From the NCBI RefSeq assembly GCF_900996245.1, contig NZ_CAAJGK010000052.1:62001-126000 (forward strand): a stretch of DNA of 64,000 nucleotides, read 5' to 3'. The position numbers and the translations under genes are program-made. Origin of the DNA: Paraburkholderia sp. BCC1886. Its GTDB lineage: Bacteria > Pseudomonadota > Gammaproteobacteria > Burkholderiales > Burkholderiaceae. Below, in pieces: positions 16,565 through 24,355 of this stretch. Under the pieces are notes generated by a model. The model did not search any database. It had not been told where the DNA came from and saw nothing but the letters and a program-made list of their open reading frames with translations. Each line of letters begins with the position of its first letter. Positions within the stretch are counted from its first letter, which is position 1.

Positions 16565-17470
16565 TTACACGCCGATCACGGCGTGCACGTAGTGATCGAC
16601 CAGCAGCGCGATGAACAGCAGCGAGAGGTAGACGATCGAATAACGGAACATGCGGCGTGCGAGATCGTCCGAATACTCCCGGTAGACCTTCCATGCGTAC
16701 GCGAGGAACACCGCGCCTAGCAGCACCGCCGAGGCCAGATACAGCACGCCGCTCATGCCGGAGATGAACGGCATCATGGTGACCGCGAACAGGATCACGC
16801 TGTACAGAAGGATATGAAGTCGCGTGTACGCTTCGCCGTGAGTGTTCGGCAACATCGGCAGGCCGGCGTTTTCGTAGTCTTTACGGCGATACAGCGCAAG
16901 CGCCCAGAAGTGCGGCGGCGTCCACACGAAGATGATCAGCACGAGAATCCAGGCGTCGCCCGGCACGTGACCCGTGACCGCGGCCCAACCGAGCGCCGGC
17001 GGCATGGCGCCCGAAGCGCCGCCGATCACGATGTTCTGCGGCGTAGCCGGCTTGAGCAATAGCGTGTAGATGACCGCATAACCGACGAAGGTGGCGATGG
17101 TGAGCCACATGGTGAGCGGATTGGCGAACGTATAAAGCGTCCACATGCCGAGACCGCCGAGCACCGCCGAGAACAGCAGAATTTGCGGCGTGGTGATTTC
17201 GCCGCGGGCCGATGGCCGCCACGAAGTACGGCGCATCTTGGCGTCGATTTTCTGCTCGACGAGGCAATTGATAGCGAACGCCGCACCGGCCAGCAGCCAG
17301 ATACCGATGGTGCCGCCGATGAGCGGCGTCCACGGCACCATGCCGGGCGTCGACAGGAACATACCGATGACGGCGCAGAACACGGCGAGTTGCGTGACGC
17401 GCGGCTTGGTCAGCGCGAAATACTGGGAGACCCGGCTACCGGGCGTTTGGGGGAGAGTTGTGCTGTCCAT
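16565..17470 (-). CDS. ctaB: Heme O synthase (protoheme IX farnesyltransferase)
   Basis: A 301-residue polytopic membrane prenyltransferase that adds a farnesyl group to heme B, giving heme O for CtaA. It has the UbiA-family Asp-rich motif (INCLVEQKIDAKMRRTSWRP), the second loop motif WTPPHFWALALYRRKDYENAGLPMLP, and about nine membrane segments. The ATG at 17470 lies 5 bases after the ctaA stop; an in-frame GTG at 17479 is the alternative start. Confidence 0.95.
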   Translation of the reverse strand: MDSTTLPQTPGSRVSQYFALTKPRVTQLAVFCAVIGMFLSTPGMVPWTPLIGGTIGIWLLAGAAFAINCLVEQKIDAKMRRTSWRPSARGEITTPQILLFSAVLGGLGMWTLYTFANPLTMWLTIATFVGYAVIYTLLLKPATPQNIVIGGASGAMPPALGWAAVTGHVPGDAWILVLIIFVWTPPHFWALALYRRKDYENAGLPMLPNTHGEAYTRLHILLYSVILFAVTMMPFISGMSGVLYLASAVLLGAVFLAYAWKVYREYSDDLARRMFRYSIVYLSLLFIALLVDHYVHAVIGV

Positions 17471-17475
17471 GTGGG

Positions 17476-18585
17476 TCACGCTGGCGCGGCGTCGCGCGCG
17501 GGAAACAGGGCGCGGCCGGGACGGCTATAAGCGATCCGAAAGTTTAACATAACGAGCAGAAGCAGCAGGATCGCGGCCCCCCCGTTATGGGCGACCGCAA
17601 TGGGCAAAGGCCATTGCAAAACGATGTTCGACAGACCGGTGACGAACTGGATGATCACCACCAGCAGGACGCCGTTGGCGGGCCGCCGCAGCGACTCGAA
17701 CCGGCGCACTTTCAGCGCGAACCATAACAGATATGCGACGACCACGACGGCAAACGTGCGATGCGTCCAGTGGATCGCCACCAGCGCGTCCTGGGTGATC
17801 ATGTCGCCGTCGCCGTTCATGCCCAGCGCGCGCCACAGGTGGAAGCCGTGCGCGAAGTCCATCGGCGGAATCCATTGGCCGTTGCAGGTCGGGAAGTCCG
17901 TGCAGGCGAGCACCGCGTAGTTGGTGCTGACCCAGCCGCCCAGCGCGATCTGCAGGATCAGCAGCGCCAGACCGGAGAGCGCGGCGGCGCGCCAGCGAGC
18001 GGCGTCGGGTTCGATCACCGGCAACGGCGTTTGCCTCGCCGCCAGCCAGCCGAGCATGCCGAGCAGCGCGAGCCCGAGCAACAGGTGCGTCGTGACGATC
18101 ACGGGTTGCAGTTTCAGCGTTACGGTCCATGCGCCGAACGCGCCTTGCACCAGAATCAGCATCAGCAACGAAGTCGGCCACCACGGCGACACGTTCAGCG
18201 GCCGGCGCTTGATGCGCGCGGTCCACGCAATCAGCATTTGCGCGATGATCAGCACGCCGATCGCCATTGCGAAGTAACGGTGGATCATTTCGATCCACGC
18301 TTTGGTCATACTGACCGGGCCGGTGGGCATCAACTGGTGTGCGGCGCTGATCGCCGCGTGCGCAACGAACGGCGACGACGTGCCATAGCAGCCTGGCCAG
18401 TCGGGACAGCCGAGGCCCGAATCGGTGAGGCGCGTGAAGCCGCCGAACATCACCAGGTCGAGCGTCAGGAAGGTGGTGAGCCAAACCAGCTTGCGGAATT
18501 TATCGTCGTCCGCCTTGACCCACACATAGGACAGCGGCAGCAACGCAATACACAAGCCGATCAGGGCGAGTTGCAGTACGAACAT
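17476..18585 (-). CDS. ctaA: Heme A synthase (COX15/CtaA family)
   Basis: A 369-residue membrane protein with two homologous four-helix halves. The first half has GGFTRLTDSGLGCPDWPGC and IEMIHRYFAM; the second has the haem-ligand His in AIHWTHRTFAVV and AVAHNGGAAI. It oxidises the C8 methyl of heme O to the formyl of heme A for the aa3 oxidase. It directly precedes ctaB, completing the two-step pathway, and follows the SCO-like gene by 33 bases. Confidence 0.95.
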   Translation of the reverse strand: MFVLQLALIGLCIALLPLSYVWVKADDDKFRKLVWLTTFLTLDLVMFGGFTRLTDSGLGCPDWPGCYGTSSPFVAHAAISAAHQLMPTGPVSMTKAWIEMIHRYFAMAIGVLIIAQMLIAWTARIKRRPLNVSPWWPTSLLMLILVQGAFGAWTVTLKLQPVIVTTHLLLGLALLGMLGWLAARQTPLPVIEPDAARWRAAALSGLALLILQIALGGWVSTNYAVLACTDFPTCNGQWIPPMDFAHGFHLWRALGMNGDGDMITQDALVAIHWTHRTFAVVVVAYLLWFALKVRRFESLRRPANGVLLVVIIQFVTGLSNIVLQWPLPIAVAHNGGAAILLLLLVMLNFRIAYSRPGRALFPARDAAPA

Positions 18586-18618
18586 CGTGTTTGTCTTACC
18601 TTGTTTGCAGCACCGGCA

Positions 18619-19299
18619 TCAGCCGATGCTCGACCATTTGAGCAGCCTGGTCACATCGCCCTTGATCTTGCTCGGGTTCGGGTCTTTCGGAAAACGCATC
18701 ATCAGATTGCCGTTCGGATCGACCAGATAAAGATGGTCGGTCGTGCTCGTGCCGGCGTCGGCAGGCAACCACGTCGCGAGCCGGGCCGGATCCGCGACGA
18801 GCATCTGCGTGTCGGGGTAGGCGGTTTGTATCACATTCGATACCTTCCCTGCATCGGTACGCAGCCACACCTCCACGACGCGCTCGCGTTCCGGGCCCTG
18901 CGCTGCGCGGATTTGCCGCATGAAGTACAGCTTCGTGACGCAGGCTTTGTCGCACGCGCTGCCGTCCACCGAGATCATCAGCCAGCGGCCGCGTAGCGAC
19001 GCGAGCGCGAGCGGCTTGCCGTCCTCGCCGGTCACCGTGAGGCCGTCCGGAATCGGACGTTGCGGTTCGACCAGGGTGCCGTAACTCGTGCTGCCGCCGT
19101 TCGGCTTGATCACGTAATACGTGAAATAGGACACGGCGATCGGAGCGGCGCAGATCAGCGCGAGCAGCAGCAGAATCCAGCGGCCGCGCTCCCACGAACC
19201 CTTGCCGTTCGGTTGGCCGGGAATCGCTTTCGACGCGGCGGGTTTGCCGTCTGCGGACGAGCGGGGGGAACGGGGCGATCGGGGTGATTGCGTCGACAC
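18619..19299 (-). CDS. SCO-like membrane-anchored thioredoxin-fold protein
   Basis: A 226-residue protein with one N-terminal transmembrane helix (WILLLLALICAAPIAVSYFTYYV) and a soluble domain carrying CDKAC, the SCO-type CxxxC copper motif, plus a later His in TTDHLYLVD. It is distinct from the lipoprotein Sco1 downstream and probably helps oxidase copper or redox handling. The N-terminus starts with a Ser-Pro-Arg repeat (PRSPRSPRS) and a low-complexity cytoplasmic tail. GTG at 19299 is chosen because AAAGAGG lies at proper spacing; the open frame continues to 19404. Confidence 0.85.
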   Translation of the reverse strand: MSTQSPRSPRSPRSSADGKPAASKAIPGQPNGKGSWERGRWILLLLALICAAPIAVSYFTYYVIKPNGGSTSYGTLVEPQRPIPDGLTVTGEDGKPLALASLRGRWLMISVDGSACDKACVTKLYFMRQIRAAQGPERERVVEVWLRTDAGKVSNVIQTAYPDTQMLVADPARLATWLPADAGTSTTDHLYLVDPNGNLMMRFPKDPNPSKIKGDVTRLLKWSSIG

Positions 19300-19369
19300 T
19301 ACGGAACCTCTTTCGTTGATTGCGCGGCGCGCCCGCGCAGCTTTCTGGCGGCGCGCTGCGGACCCTGGG

Positions 19370-20086
19370 TCACACGCCGGGAGCATGCTGTTTTTTCGCG
19401 GCACGGCGGGCGGCGTACAAGCCGAAGCCTAGCGCCGCGAGCGCCATGCCCCACCATTGAAACATGTAGCCATAGTTGCGCTCGACGCCCGTGGTCGGCG
19501 CGGGCCAGTCGCGCACCAGCCGGTCGCCGTCGTCGCTCGTCTGCTGGATCACAAACGGCTGCAGCGGCAAACCGGTTTCCGCGGCATAGGCGGCAGTGTC
19601 GAGATTCTGACGGATCGTCTGATGCGCCGCCGATCCGCCCTGCCCCAACTCGAACGCGCGCGATGCATCGGCACGCGCGATGCCTTCTATCGCAATCTCG
19701 CCGCTCGGCGTGGTGTACGGCTCGATGGTCTCGCGGTTGCTCACGTTGCGCGGCAGCCAGCCGCGATTGATCAGCACATAACCGCCGCCCGCCAGCTTGA
19801 ACGGCATCACGACATAGAAGCCGGGTTGATCGTTGTACGGACGATTGTCCAGATAGACGACCTTGTCGGCGACGAAACTGCCCCGCACCGTGACACGATG
19901 AAACTCGATGTCCTTCAACTCGACCGGTGTGTTACCCACGGACTGCGCGGGTGCATTCTCGAACTGCGTGATATGCGCTTCGAGCGCTTCTTTCTGGTGT
20001 GCACGGTCGCGCTGCCAGAAACCCAGGCGCACGGTCACCACGATCACCAGCAGAATCAACAGCGCGGGGACCAGACGAAACTTCAT
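19370..20086 (-). CDS. SURF1-family oxidase assembly protein
   Basis: A 238-residue protein with transmembrane helices at both ends (LVPALLILLVIVVTVRLGFWQ at the start, MALAALGFGLYA at the end) around a periplasmic domain with the SURF1 motifs YLDNRPYNDQPGFYVVMPF and LINRGWLP, and the terminal GVERNYGYMFQWWGMA. SURF1 proteins assist heme A insertion into subunit I. The ATG at 20086 has CCGGAG nine bases upstream. Its gene is divergent from the DUF2909 gene and heads the ctaAB group. Confidence 0.93.
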   Translation of the reverse strand: MKFRLVPALLILLVIVVTVRLGFWQRDRAHQKEALEAHITQFENAPAQSVGNTPVELKDIEFHRVTVRGSFVADKVVYLDNRPYNDQPGFYVVMPFKLAGGGYVLINRGWLPRNVSNRETIEPYTTPSGEIAIEGIARADASRAFELGQGGSAAHQTIRQNLDTAAYAAETGLPLQPFVIQQTSDDGDRLVRDWPAPTTGVERNYGYMFQWWGMALAALGFGLYAARRAAKKQHAPGV

Positions 20087-20197
20087 CGAACCGTCTCCGG
20101 CAACACCGCTTGCTCTGCCTGGAAGCAGCGCCGCAGGCTCACGCGCGGTGAGATAATAAACGTCTTGCCCCGGCGCTTCCTGGTTTCGGTTGGTTCC

Positions 20198-20407
20198 ATG
20201 CACATTCTCGTTCCCATCGCCTTCGTCCTGATCATCGCCAGCATGGTGTCGGCGCTGTACTTCATGATGCACGACAAGGGCAAAACCAAGCGGATGGTGT
20301 GGTCGCTCGCCATGCGGGTCGGGCTGTCGATTTCCCTGTTCCTGTTCATCCTGTTCGCACACTGGATGGGCTGGATCCAATCGACCGGCATTCCTTACGG
20401 TCGCTGA
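20198..20407 (+). CDS. Twin-transmembrane protein (DUF2909-like)
   Basis: A 69-residue protein with two membrane helices (HILVPIAFVLIIASMVSALYF and GLSISLFLFILFAHWMGW) joined by the basic loop HDKGKTKRMVWSLAMR. Small proteins of this type occur beside SURF1 and cta genes in beta-proteobacteria, but no function is established. It is the only plus-strand gene within the oxidase locus. Confidence 0.82.
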   Translation: MHILVPIAFVLIIASMVSALYFMMHDKGKTKRMVWSLAMRVGLSISLFLFILFAHWMGWIQSTGIPYGR

Positions 20408-20446
20408 TTCCAACCGCACCGCAACTCACGCGTCCATCAAACAAAA

Positions 20447-20474
20447 CGCCGCCCTGACAGGGTCGAGGGCGGCG
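20447..20474 (-). terminator. Terminator after ctaE
   Basis: CGCCGCCCT (20447-20455) pairs with AGGGCGGCG (20466-20474) across a 10-base loop. On the minus strand the hairpin is followed by GTTTTGTTTG, making a rho-independent terminator for ctaE. On the plus strand there is no T-run. Confidence 0.8.
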
Positions 20475-20526
20475 CTGCAGGGTTACCGTCTGCTGCGCGA
20501 CTGCGCTTTCGCGCAGAGCGATTGCG

Positions 20527-21384
20527 TCAGAGCCAGTACACGACGACGTACAAGCCGAGCCACACCACGTCCACGAAGTGCCAGTACCAGGCCGCCCCTT
20601 CGAACGCGAAGTGATGCTCCGGCGTGAAGTGCCCGCGAATCATCCGCACCAGGACGACTGCCAGCATCGTGCCGCCGAGGAACACGTGAAAACCGTGGAA
20701 GCCCGTCAGCAGGAAGAACGTCGAACCGTACACGCCCGACGACAGCGTCAGGTTCAATTCGTTATACGCGTGGTAATACTCGAAGCCTTGCAGGAACAGG
20801 AAGCACACGCCGAACACCAGCGTCGCGGCCAGCCAGCCAATCGCCTTCCTGCGATGATTTTCCCGCAGCGCGTGGTGCGAGACGGTCAGCGTCGCGCCCG
20901 ACGACAGCAGCAACGCCGTGTTGATGGTCGGCACCGGCCACGGTTGCATGGAGTTGAACGTCGACACCAGCGCTGCGGGACCGTTGTTCGGCCACACCGC
21001 CGAAAAGTCCGGCCAGATCAGCTTGTAGTCGAGGCTGCCGAGTTCGTGCAGCGCAATTTCACGCGCATAGAACAGTGCGCCGAAAAACGCGCCGAAGAAC
21101 ATCACCTCCGAGAAGATGAACCAGCTCATGCTCCAGCGGTACGACTTGTCGACGTTCTTGCCGTACATGCCGCCTTCCGATTCGGCGATCGCGTCGCCGA
21201 ACCAGTGCCACAGCGTGAAGAGCAGCCACAACAAACCGACGATGACGCCGAGCGGCGCCCATTCGTGGTCGTTGATCCACGCGGCCAGCGATCCGAGCAT
21301 GACCAGCAAGCCCGTGGCAGCGCTGATGGGATGCCGCGACGGATGCGGTACGAAGTAGTACGGGCTCTCGTTTTGACCGCTCAT
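20527..21384 (-). CDS. ctaE: Cytochrome c oxidase subunit III
   Basis: A 285-residue protein with seven membrane segments and the subunit III landmarks YFVPHPSRHPISAATGL, MSWFIFSEVMFFGAFFGALFY, and the C-terminal GFHGFHVFLGG and WYWHFVDVVWLGLYVVVYW. It is the third core subunit of the aa3 oxidase, with no redox centre. GGAG precedes the ATG at 21384. It is the last gene of the ctaC-to-ctaE transcript. Confidence 0.97.
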   Translation of the reverse strand: MSGQNESPYYFVPHPSRHPISAATGLLVMLGSLAAWINDHEWAPLGVIVGLLWLLFTLWHWFGDAIAESEGGMYGKNVDKSYRWSMSWFIFSEVMFFGAFFGALFYAREIALHELGSLDYKLIWPDFSAVWPNNGPAALVSTFNSMQPWPVPTINTALLLSSGATLTVSHHALRENHRRKAIGWLAATLVFGVCFLFLQGFEYYHAYNELNLTLSSGVYGSTFFLLTGFHGFHVFLGGTMLAVVLVRMIRGHFTPEHHFAFEGAAWYWHFVDVVWLGLYVVVYWL

Positions 21385-21517
21385 TCTTGATTCTCCACTT
21401 CAGTCCAGTTGTTCCGGAAGCTCCGGCTGTATCCTCGGCGGCGCGTCGATACCGCACCGCTTCACTCTTATCTTTTGCTGACTGCCTGGCGACCTGCTCG
21501 ACGACCCAACCGACAAC

Positions 21518-21811
21518 TCAACCGACGACTGCGCGAACGATCAGAATCAGCACCACGATGAAAATCGCTGCACTGATCAACGCGGCGGCCACGACATGCA
21601 GCGGGTTCAATTGTGTGGCATCCGCTTCGAGGTCCGCACGCTTGCGTACGCCGAAGAACGACCAGAACACGGCGCGCATCGACTGACCGAAGCTGGCCTT
21701 GCGTGGGGCGCCCGTGCGTGGGGCGCCCGTGCGCGGAGCGCCCGTGCGCGGAGCGCTGTTGCTTGCGCTGCTTGCCTGGTCGCTGCCGTCGTTGCTACCG
21801 TTATCGCTCAT
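21518..21811 (-). CDS. DUF2970 membrane protein with TGAPR repeats
   Basis: A 97-residue protein. The C-terminal half is the DUF2970 module (AVFWSFFGVRKRADLEAD, then NPLHVVAAALISAAIFIVVLIL), with one transmembrane helix. The N-terminal half is a disordered Ser/Asp tail plus four tandem copies of a five-residue unit (APRTG), encoded by 15-bp repeats at 21700-21757. Its position between ctaG and ctaE is typical for the family; its role is unknown. ATG 21811 or the adjacent GTG 21814 can be the start. Confidence 0.85.
   Translation of the reverse strand: MSDNGSNDGSDQASSASNSAPRTGAPRTGAPRTGAPRKASFGQSMRAVFWSFFGVRKRADLEADATQLNPLHVVAAALISAAIFIVVLILIVRAVVG
21700..21757. repeat. 15-bp tandem repeat in the DUF2970 gene
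   Basis: About four copies of a GC-rich 15-base unit (GCGTGGGGCGCCCGT and the variant GCGCGGAGCGCCCGT) lie head to tail. The unit length keeps the frame, so gain or loss of copies would only change the length of the disordered N-terminal tail. Confidence 0.9.
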
Positions 21812-21854
21812 CACCGTTCTGTTCCTTCGCCCGCAGCGGCGTACGTCGTCGCCG

Positions 21855-22493
21855 TCACGCGGGATTGGCGCCGGTTGCCGCCGTCTTGCTCAAGGCGTTC
21901 GTACTCGCGTTCGTACTCGTGCCCGCACTGCCGGCAGTCGCCGCCGTAGGCGTGTTCAGTTCGAAAAACGTGTATGACAACGTGATCGTCTTTACGTCCT
22001 TCGGCAACTTCGAATCGACGACGAACACCACCGGCAGCCGCTTCGTCTGATTCGCAGTCAACGTCTGCTGCGTGAAACAGAAACATTCGATCTTGCGGAA
22101 GTACTCGGTCGCCTGCTTCGGCGCGTAACTCGGAATGGCCTGCGCCTGGATCGTGCGAGCCTGCTGGTTGCTCACCTCGTACATCACCGTCGTCACCTCG
22201 CCCGGATGCACGTCGAGACTGCGCTGCTCCGGCTTGAAACCCAGTGGGCCGCGCGCGTTCGCGTCGAACTCGATCGAAATCGTGCGGCTCATGTCGACCT
22301 GCGTGTTCTTCGCCTCGCGCTCGGTCGCGTCGCGCTGGACCAGATTGTTGATGCCCGTAATCTGGCAGATCGCGCGATACATGGGCACCAGGGCAAAGCC
22401 GAAACCGAACATCATCAGCGCGACGACGAACAGCTTGATCATCATCGGCCGGTTGAAAGAGCGATCGGCGTGAGCCGGCGGTTGCGTCGACAT
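21855..22493 (-). CDS. ctaG: Cytochrome c oxidase assembly protein CtaG (Cox11)
   Basis: A 212-residue inner-membrane protein with a single N-terminal helix (MIKLFVVALMMFGFGFALVPMY) and a periplasmic immunoglobulin-like domain holding the copper-binding CFCF motif (RKIECFCFTQQTL). It inserts copper into the CuB site of subunit I. The C-terminal 35 residues are an Ala/Thr/Ser-rich tail that is not part of the family domain. GAGG precedes the ATG at 22493. Confidence 0.96.
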   Translation of the reverse strand: MSTQPPAHADRSFNRPMMIKLFVVALMMFGFGFALVPMYRAICQITGINNLVQRDATEREAKNTQVDMSRTISIEFDANARGPLGFKPEQRSLDVHPGEVTTVMYEVSNQQARTIQAQAIPSYAPKQATEYFRKIECFCFTQQTLTANQTKRLPVVFVVDSKLPKDVKTITLSYTFFELNTPTAATAGSAGTSTNASTNALSKTAATGANPA

Positions 22494-22535
22494 CTGAATC
22501 CTCAGGAAACCTGCGAACCCGACGCGAACATCGCG

Positions 22536-22670
22536 TCAGGTGAACCACGCCTGCTTGATGATGACGCTGGCGAAAAAGGCCGCCGCGATCAGCAGCATCA
22601 CGAAGCCGATTCGCCGGTTGCCCGCGCGAATCTGCTCGGGCGTCCGTCTTTCCGGTGCGTTGCGCGTCAT
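22536..22670 (-). CDS. Cytochrome oxidase small assembly protein
   Basis: A 44-residue protein: a short basic start (MTRNAPERRTPEQIRAGNRR) followed by one transmembrane helix (GFVMLLIAAAFFASVIIKQAW). A small protein of this pattern lies between ctaD and ctaG in many beta-proteobacteria. The open frame runs upstream to 22814, but that part is antisense-like and has no ribosome site. The function in oxidase assembly is inferred from position. Confidence 0.75.
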   Translation of the reverse strand: MTRNAPERRTPEQIRAGNRRIGFVMLLIAAAFFASVIIKQAWFT

Positions 22671-22698
22671 GCTCGAACTTGATGGATCGGTGTGCCGC

Positions 22699-24312
22699 TC
22701 ATTCGACCGTCGGCGGGTTTTCGAACGTGTGGAACGGAGCCGGGCTCGGCACGGTCCACTCGAGGCCGGTTGCGCCGTCCCACGGCTTATCGCCGGCTTT
22801 CTCCAGTTCGCCACCGCCGCGATACGCCGGCAACGCCACCGCGAACAGGAAGTACACCTGCGCGAGACCGAAGCCGAACGCGCCGATCGAAATAACCTGG
22901 TTCCAGTCGGTGAACTGCGCCGGATAGTCGGCGTAACGACGCGGCATGCCGGCGAGGCCGACGAAGTGCATCGGCAGGAACGCGAGGTTGAAGAAGAACA
23001 TCGACGCCCAGAAGTGGATCTTGCCGCGCGTCTCGTTGTACATCCAGCCGGTCCACTTCGGTGCCCAGTAGTACCACCCGGAGAACAGCGCGAACAGCGA
23101 GCCTGCCACCAGCACGTAGTGGAAGTGCGCGACCACGAAATAGGTGCCGTGATACTGGATGTCGAGCGGCGCCATGGCCAGCATCAGGCCCGACAGACCG
23201 CCGAACGTGAACACCAGCAGGAAGCCGACCGCGAAGAGCATCGGCGTTTCGAAGCTCAGCGAGCCGCGCCACATCGTCGCCACCCAGTTGAACACCTTCA
23301 CGCCCGTGGGCACCGCGATCAGCATGGTCGCGTACATGAAGAACAGCTGGCCGGTCACCGGCATGCCGGTCGCGAACATGTGGTGCGCCCAGACCATGAA
23401 CGACAGGATCGCGATGGACGAGGTGGCGTACACCATCGAGCTATAGCCGAACAGCGGTTTGCGCGAGAACGCCGGGATGACCTGCGAGACGATGCCGAAC
23501 GCCGGCAAGATCATGATGTACACCTCGGGGTGCCCGAAGAACCAGAAGATATGCTGGTACATCACCGGGTCGCCGCCGCCGGCCGCGTTGAAGAACGACG
23601 TGCCGAAGTGCCGATCGAACAGCACCATCGTGATCGCGCCCGCCAGCACCGGCATCACGGCGATCAGCAGATACGCGGTGATGAGCCAGGTCCAGACGAA
23701 CATCGGCATTTTCATCAGCGTGAGGCCGGGCGCGCGCATGTTCAGGATCGTCACGACGATGTTGATGCCGCCCATGATCGACGACGCGCCCATCAGGTGG
23801 ACCGCGAAAATTGCGAAGTCCATGCCCGGGCCCATTTGCGTGGACAGCGGCGCGTACAGCGTCCAGCCTGCCGCCGTCGCGCCGCCGGGCGCGAAGAACG
23901 AGCCGACCAGCAACACCGCGGCCACCGGCAGCAGCCAGAAGCTGAAGTTGTTCATGCGCGCGAACGCCATGTCCGACGCGCCGATCTGCAGCGGGATCAT
24001 CCAGTTCGCGAAACCGACGAAGGCCGGCATGATCGCGCCGAACACCATGATCAGGCCATGCATGGTGGTCAACTGGTTGAAGAACTCGGGACGCATGATC
24101 TGCAACCCGGGTTCGAACAGCTCGGCACGGATCATCAGCGCCATCACGCCCCCGGAGAGGAACATGGTGAACGAGAAGATCAGGTACAGCGTCCCGATGT
24201 CCTTGTGATTGGTGGCGTACAGCCAGCGGCGCCAGCCGTGCGGTGTCTCGTGAGCATGGTCGCCATGCACGTGTTCGTGGCCTGCGGTTACATCGTGTCC
24301 GATGCTAGACAT
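22699..24312 (-). CDS. ctaD: Cytochrome c oxidase subunit I
   Basis: A 537-residue haem-copper oxidase core with 12 membrane segments. The signature is complete: TNHKDIGTLYLIF at the start, WWHPEVYI-type active-site region reading FGHPEVYIMILPAFG, and the heme a3/a ligands in YYVVAHFHYVL-type sequence (GTYFVVAHFHYVLV). The K-channel Tyr follows the CuB His. It is preceded by AGGAG and follows ctaC by 43 bases. The N-terminal 25 residues are His-rich (GHEHVHGDHAHETPH). Confidence 0.97.
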   Translation of the reverse strand: MSSIGHDVTAGHEHVHGDHAHETPHGWRRWLYATNHKDIGTLYLIFSFTMFLSGGVMALMIRAELFEPGLQIMRPEFFNQLTTMHGLIMVFGAIMPAFVGFANWMIPLQIGASDMAFARMNNFSFWLLPVAAVLLVGSFFAPGGATAAGWTLYAPLSTQMGPGMDFAIFAVHLMGASSIMGGINIVVTILNMRAPGLTLMKMPMFVWTWLITAYLLIAVMPVLAGAITMVLFDRHFGTSFFNAAGGGDPVMYQHIFWFFGHPEVYIMILPAFGIVSQVIPAFSRKPLFGYSSMVYATSSIAILSFMVWAHHMFATGMPVTGQLFFMYATMLIAVPTGVKVFNWVATMWRGSLSFETPMLFAVGFLLVFTFGGLSGLMLAMAPLDIQYHGTYFVVAHFHYVLVAGSLFALFSGWYYWAPKWTGWMYNETRGKIHFWASMFFFNLAFLPMHFVGLAGMPRRYADYPAQFTDWNQVISIGAFGFGLAQVYFLFAVALPAYRGGGELEKAGDKPWDGATGLEWTVPSPAPFHTFENPPTVE

Positions 24313-24355
24313 GACAATCTCCTAATGCAAATACTGCGCTGCTGACCATGAACCG

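Noticed and set aside
22540..24345. Plus-strand open frame of 601 codons
   Set aside because: Antisense to ctaD, whose product is clearly subunit I.
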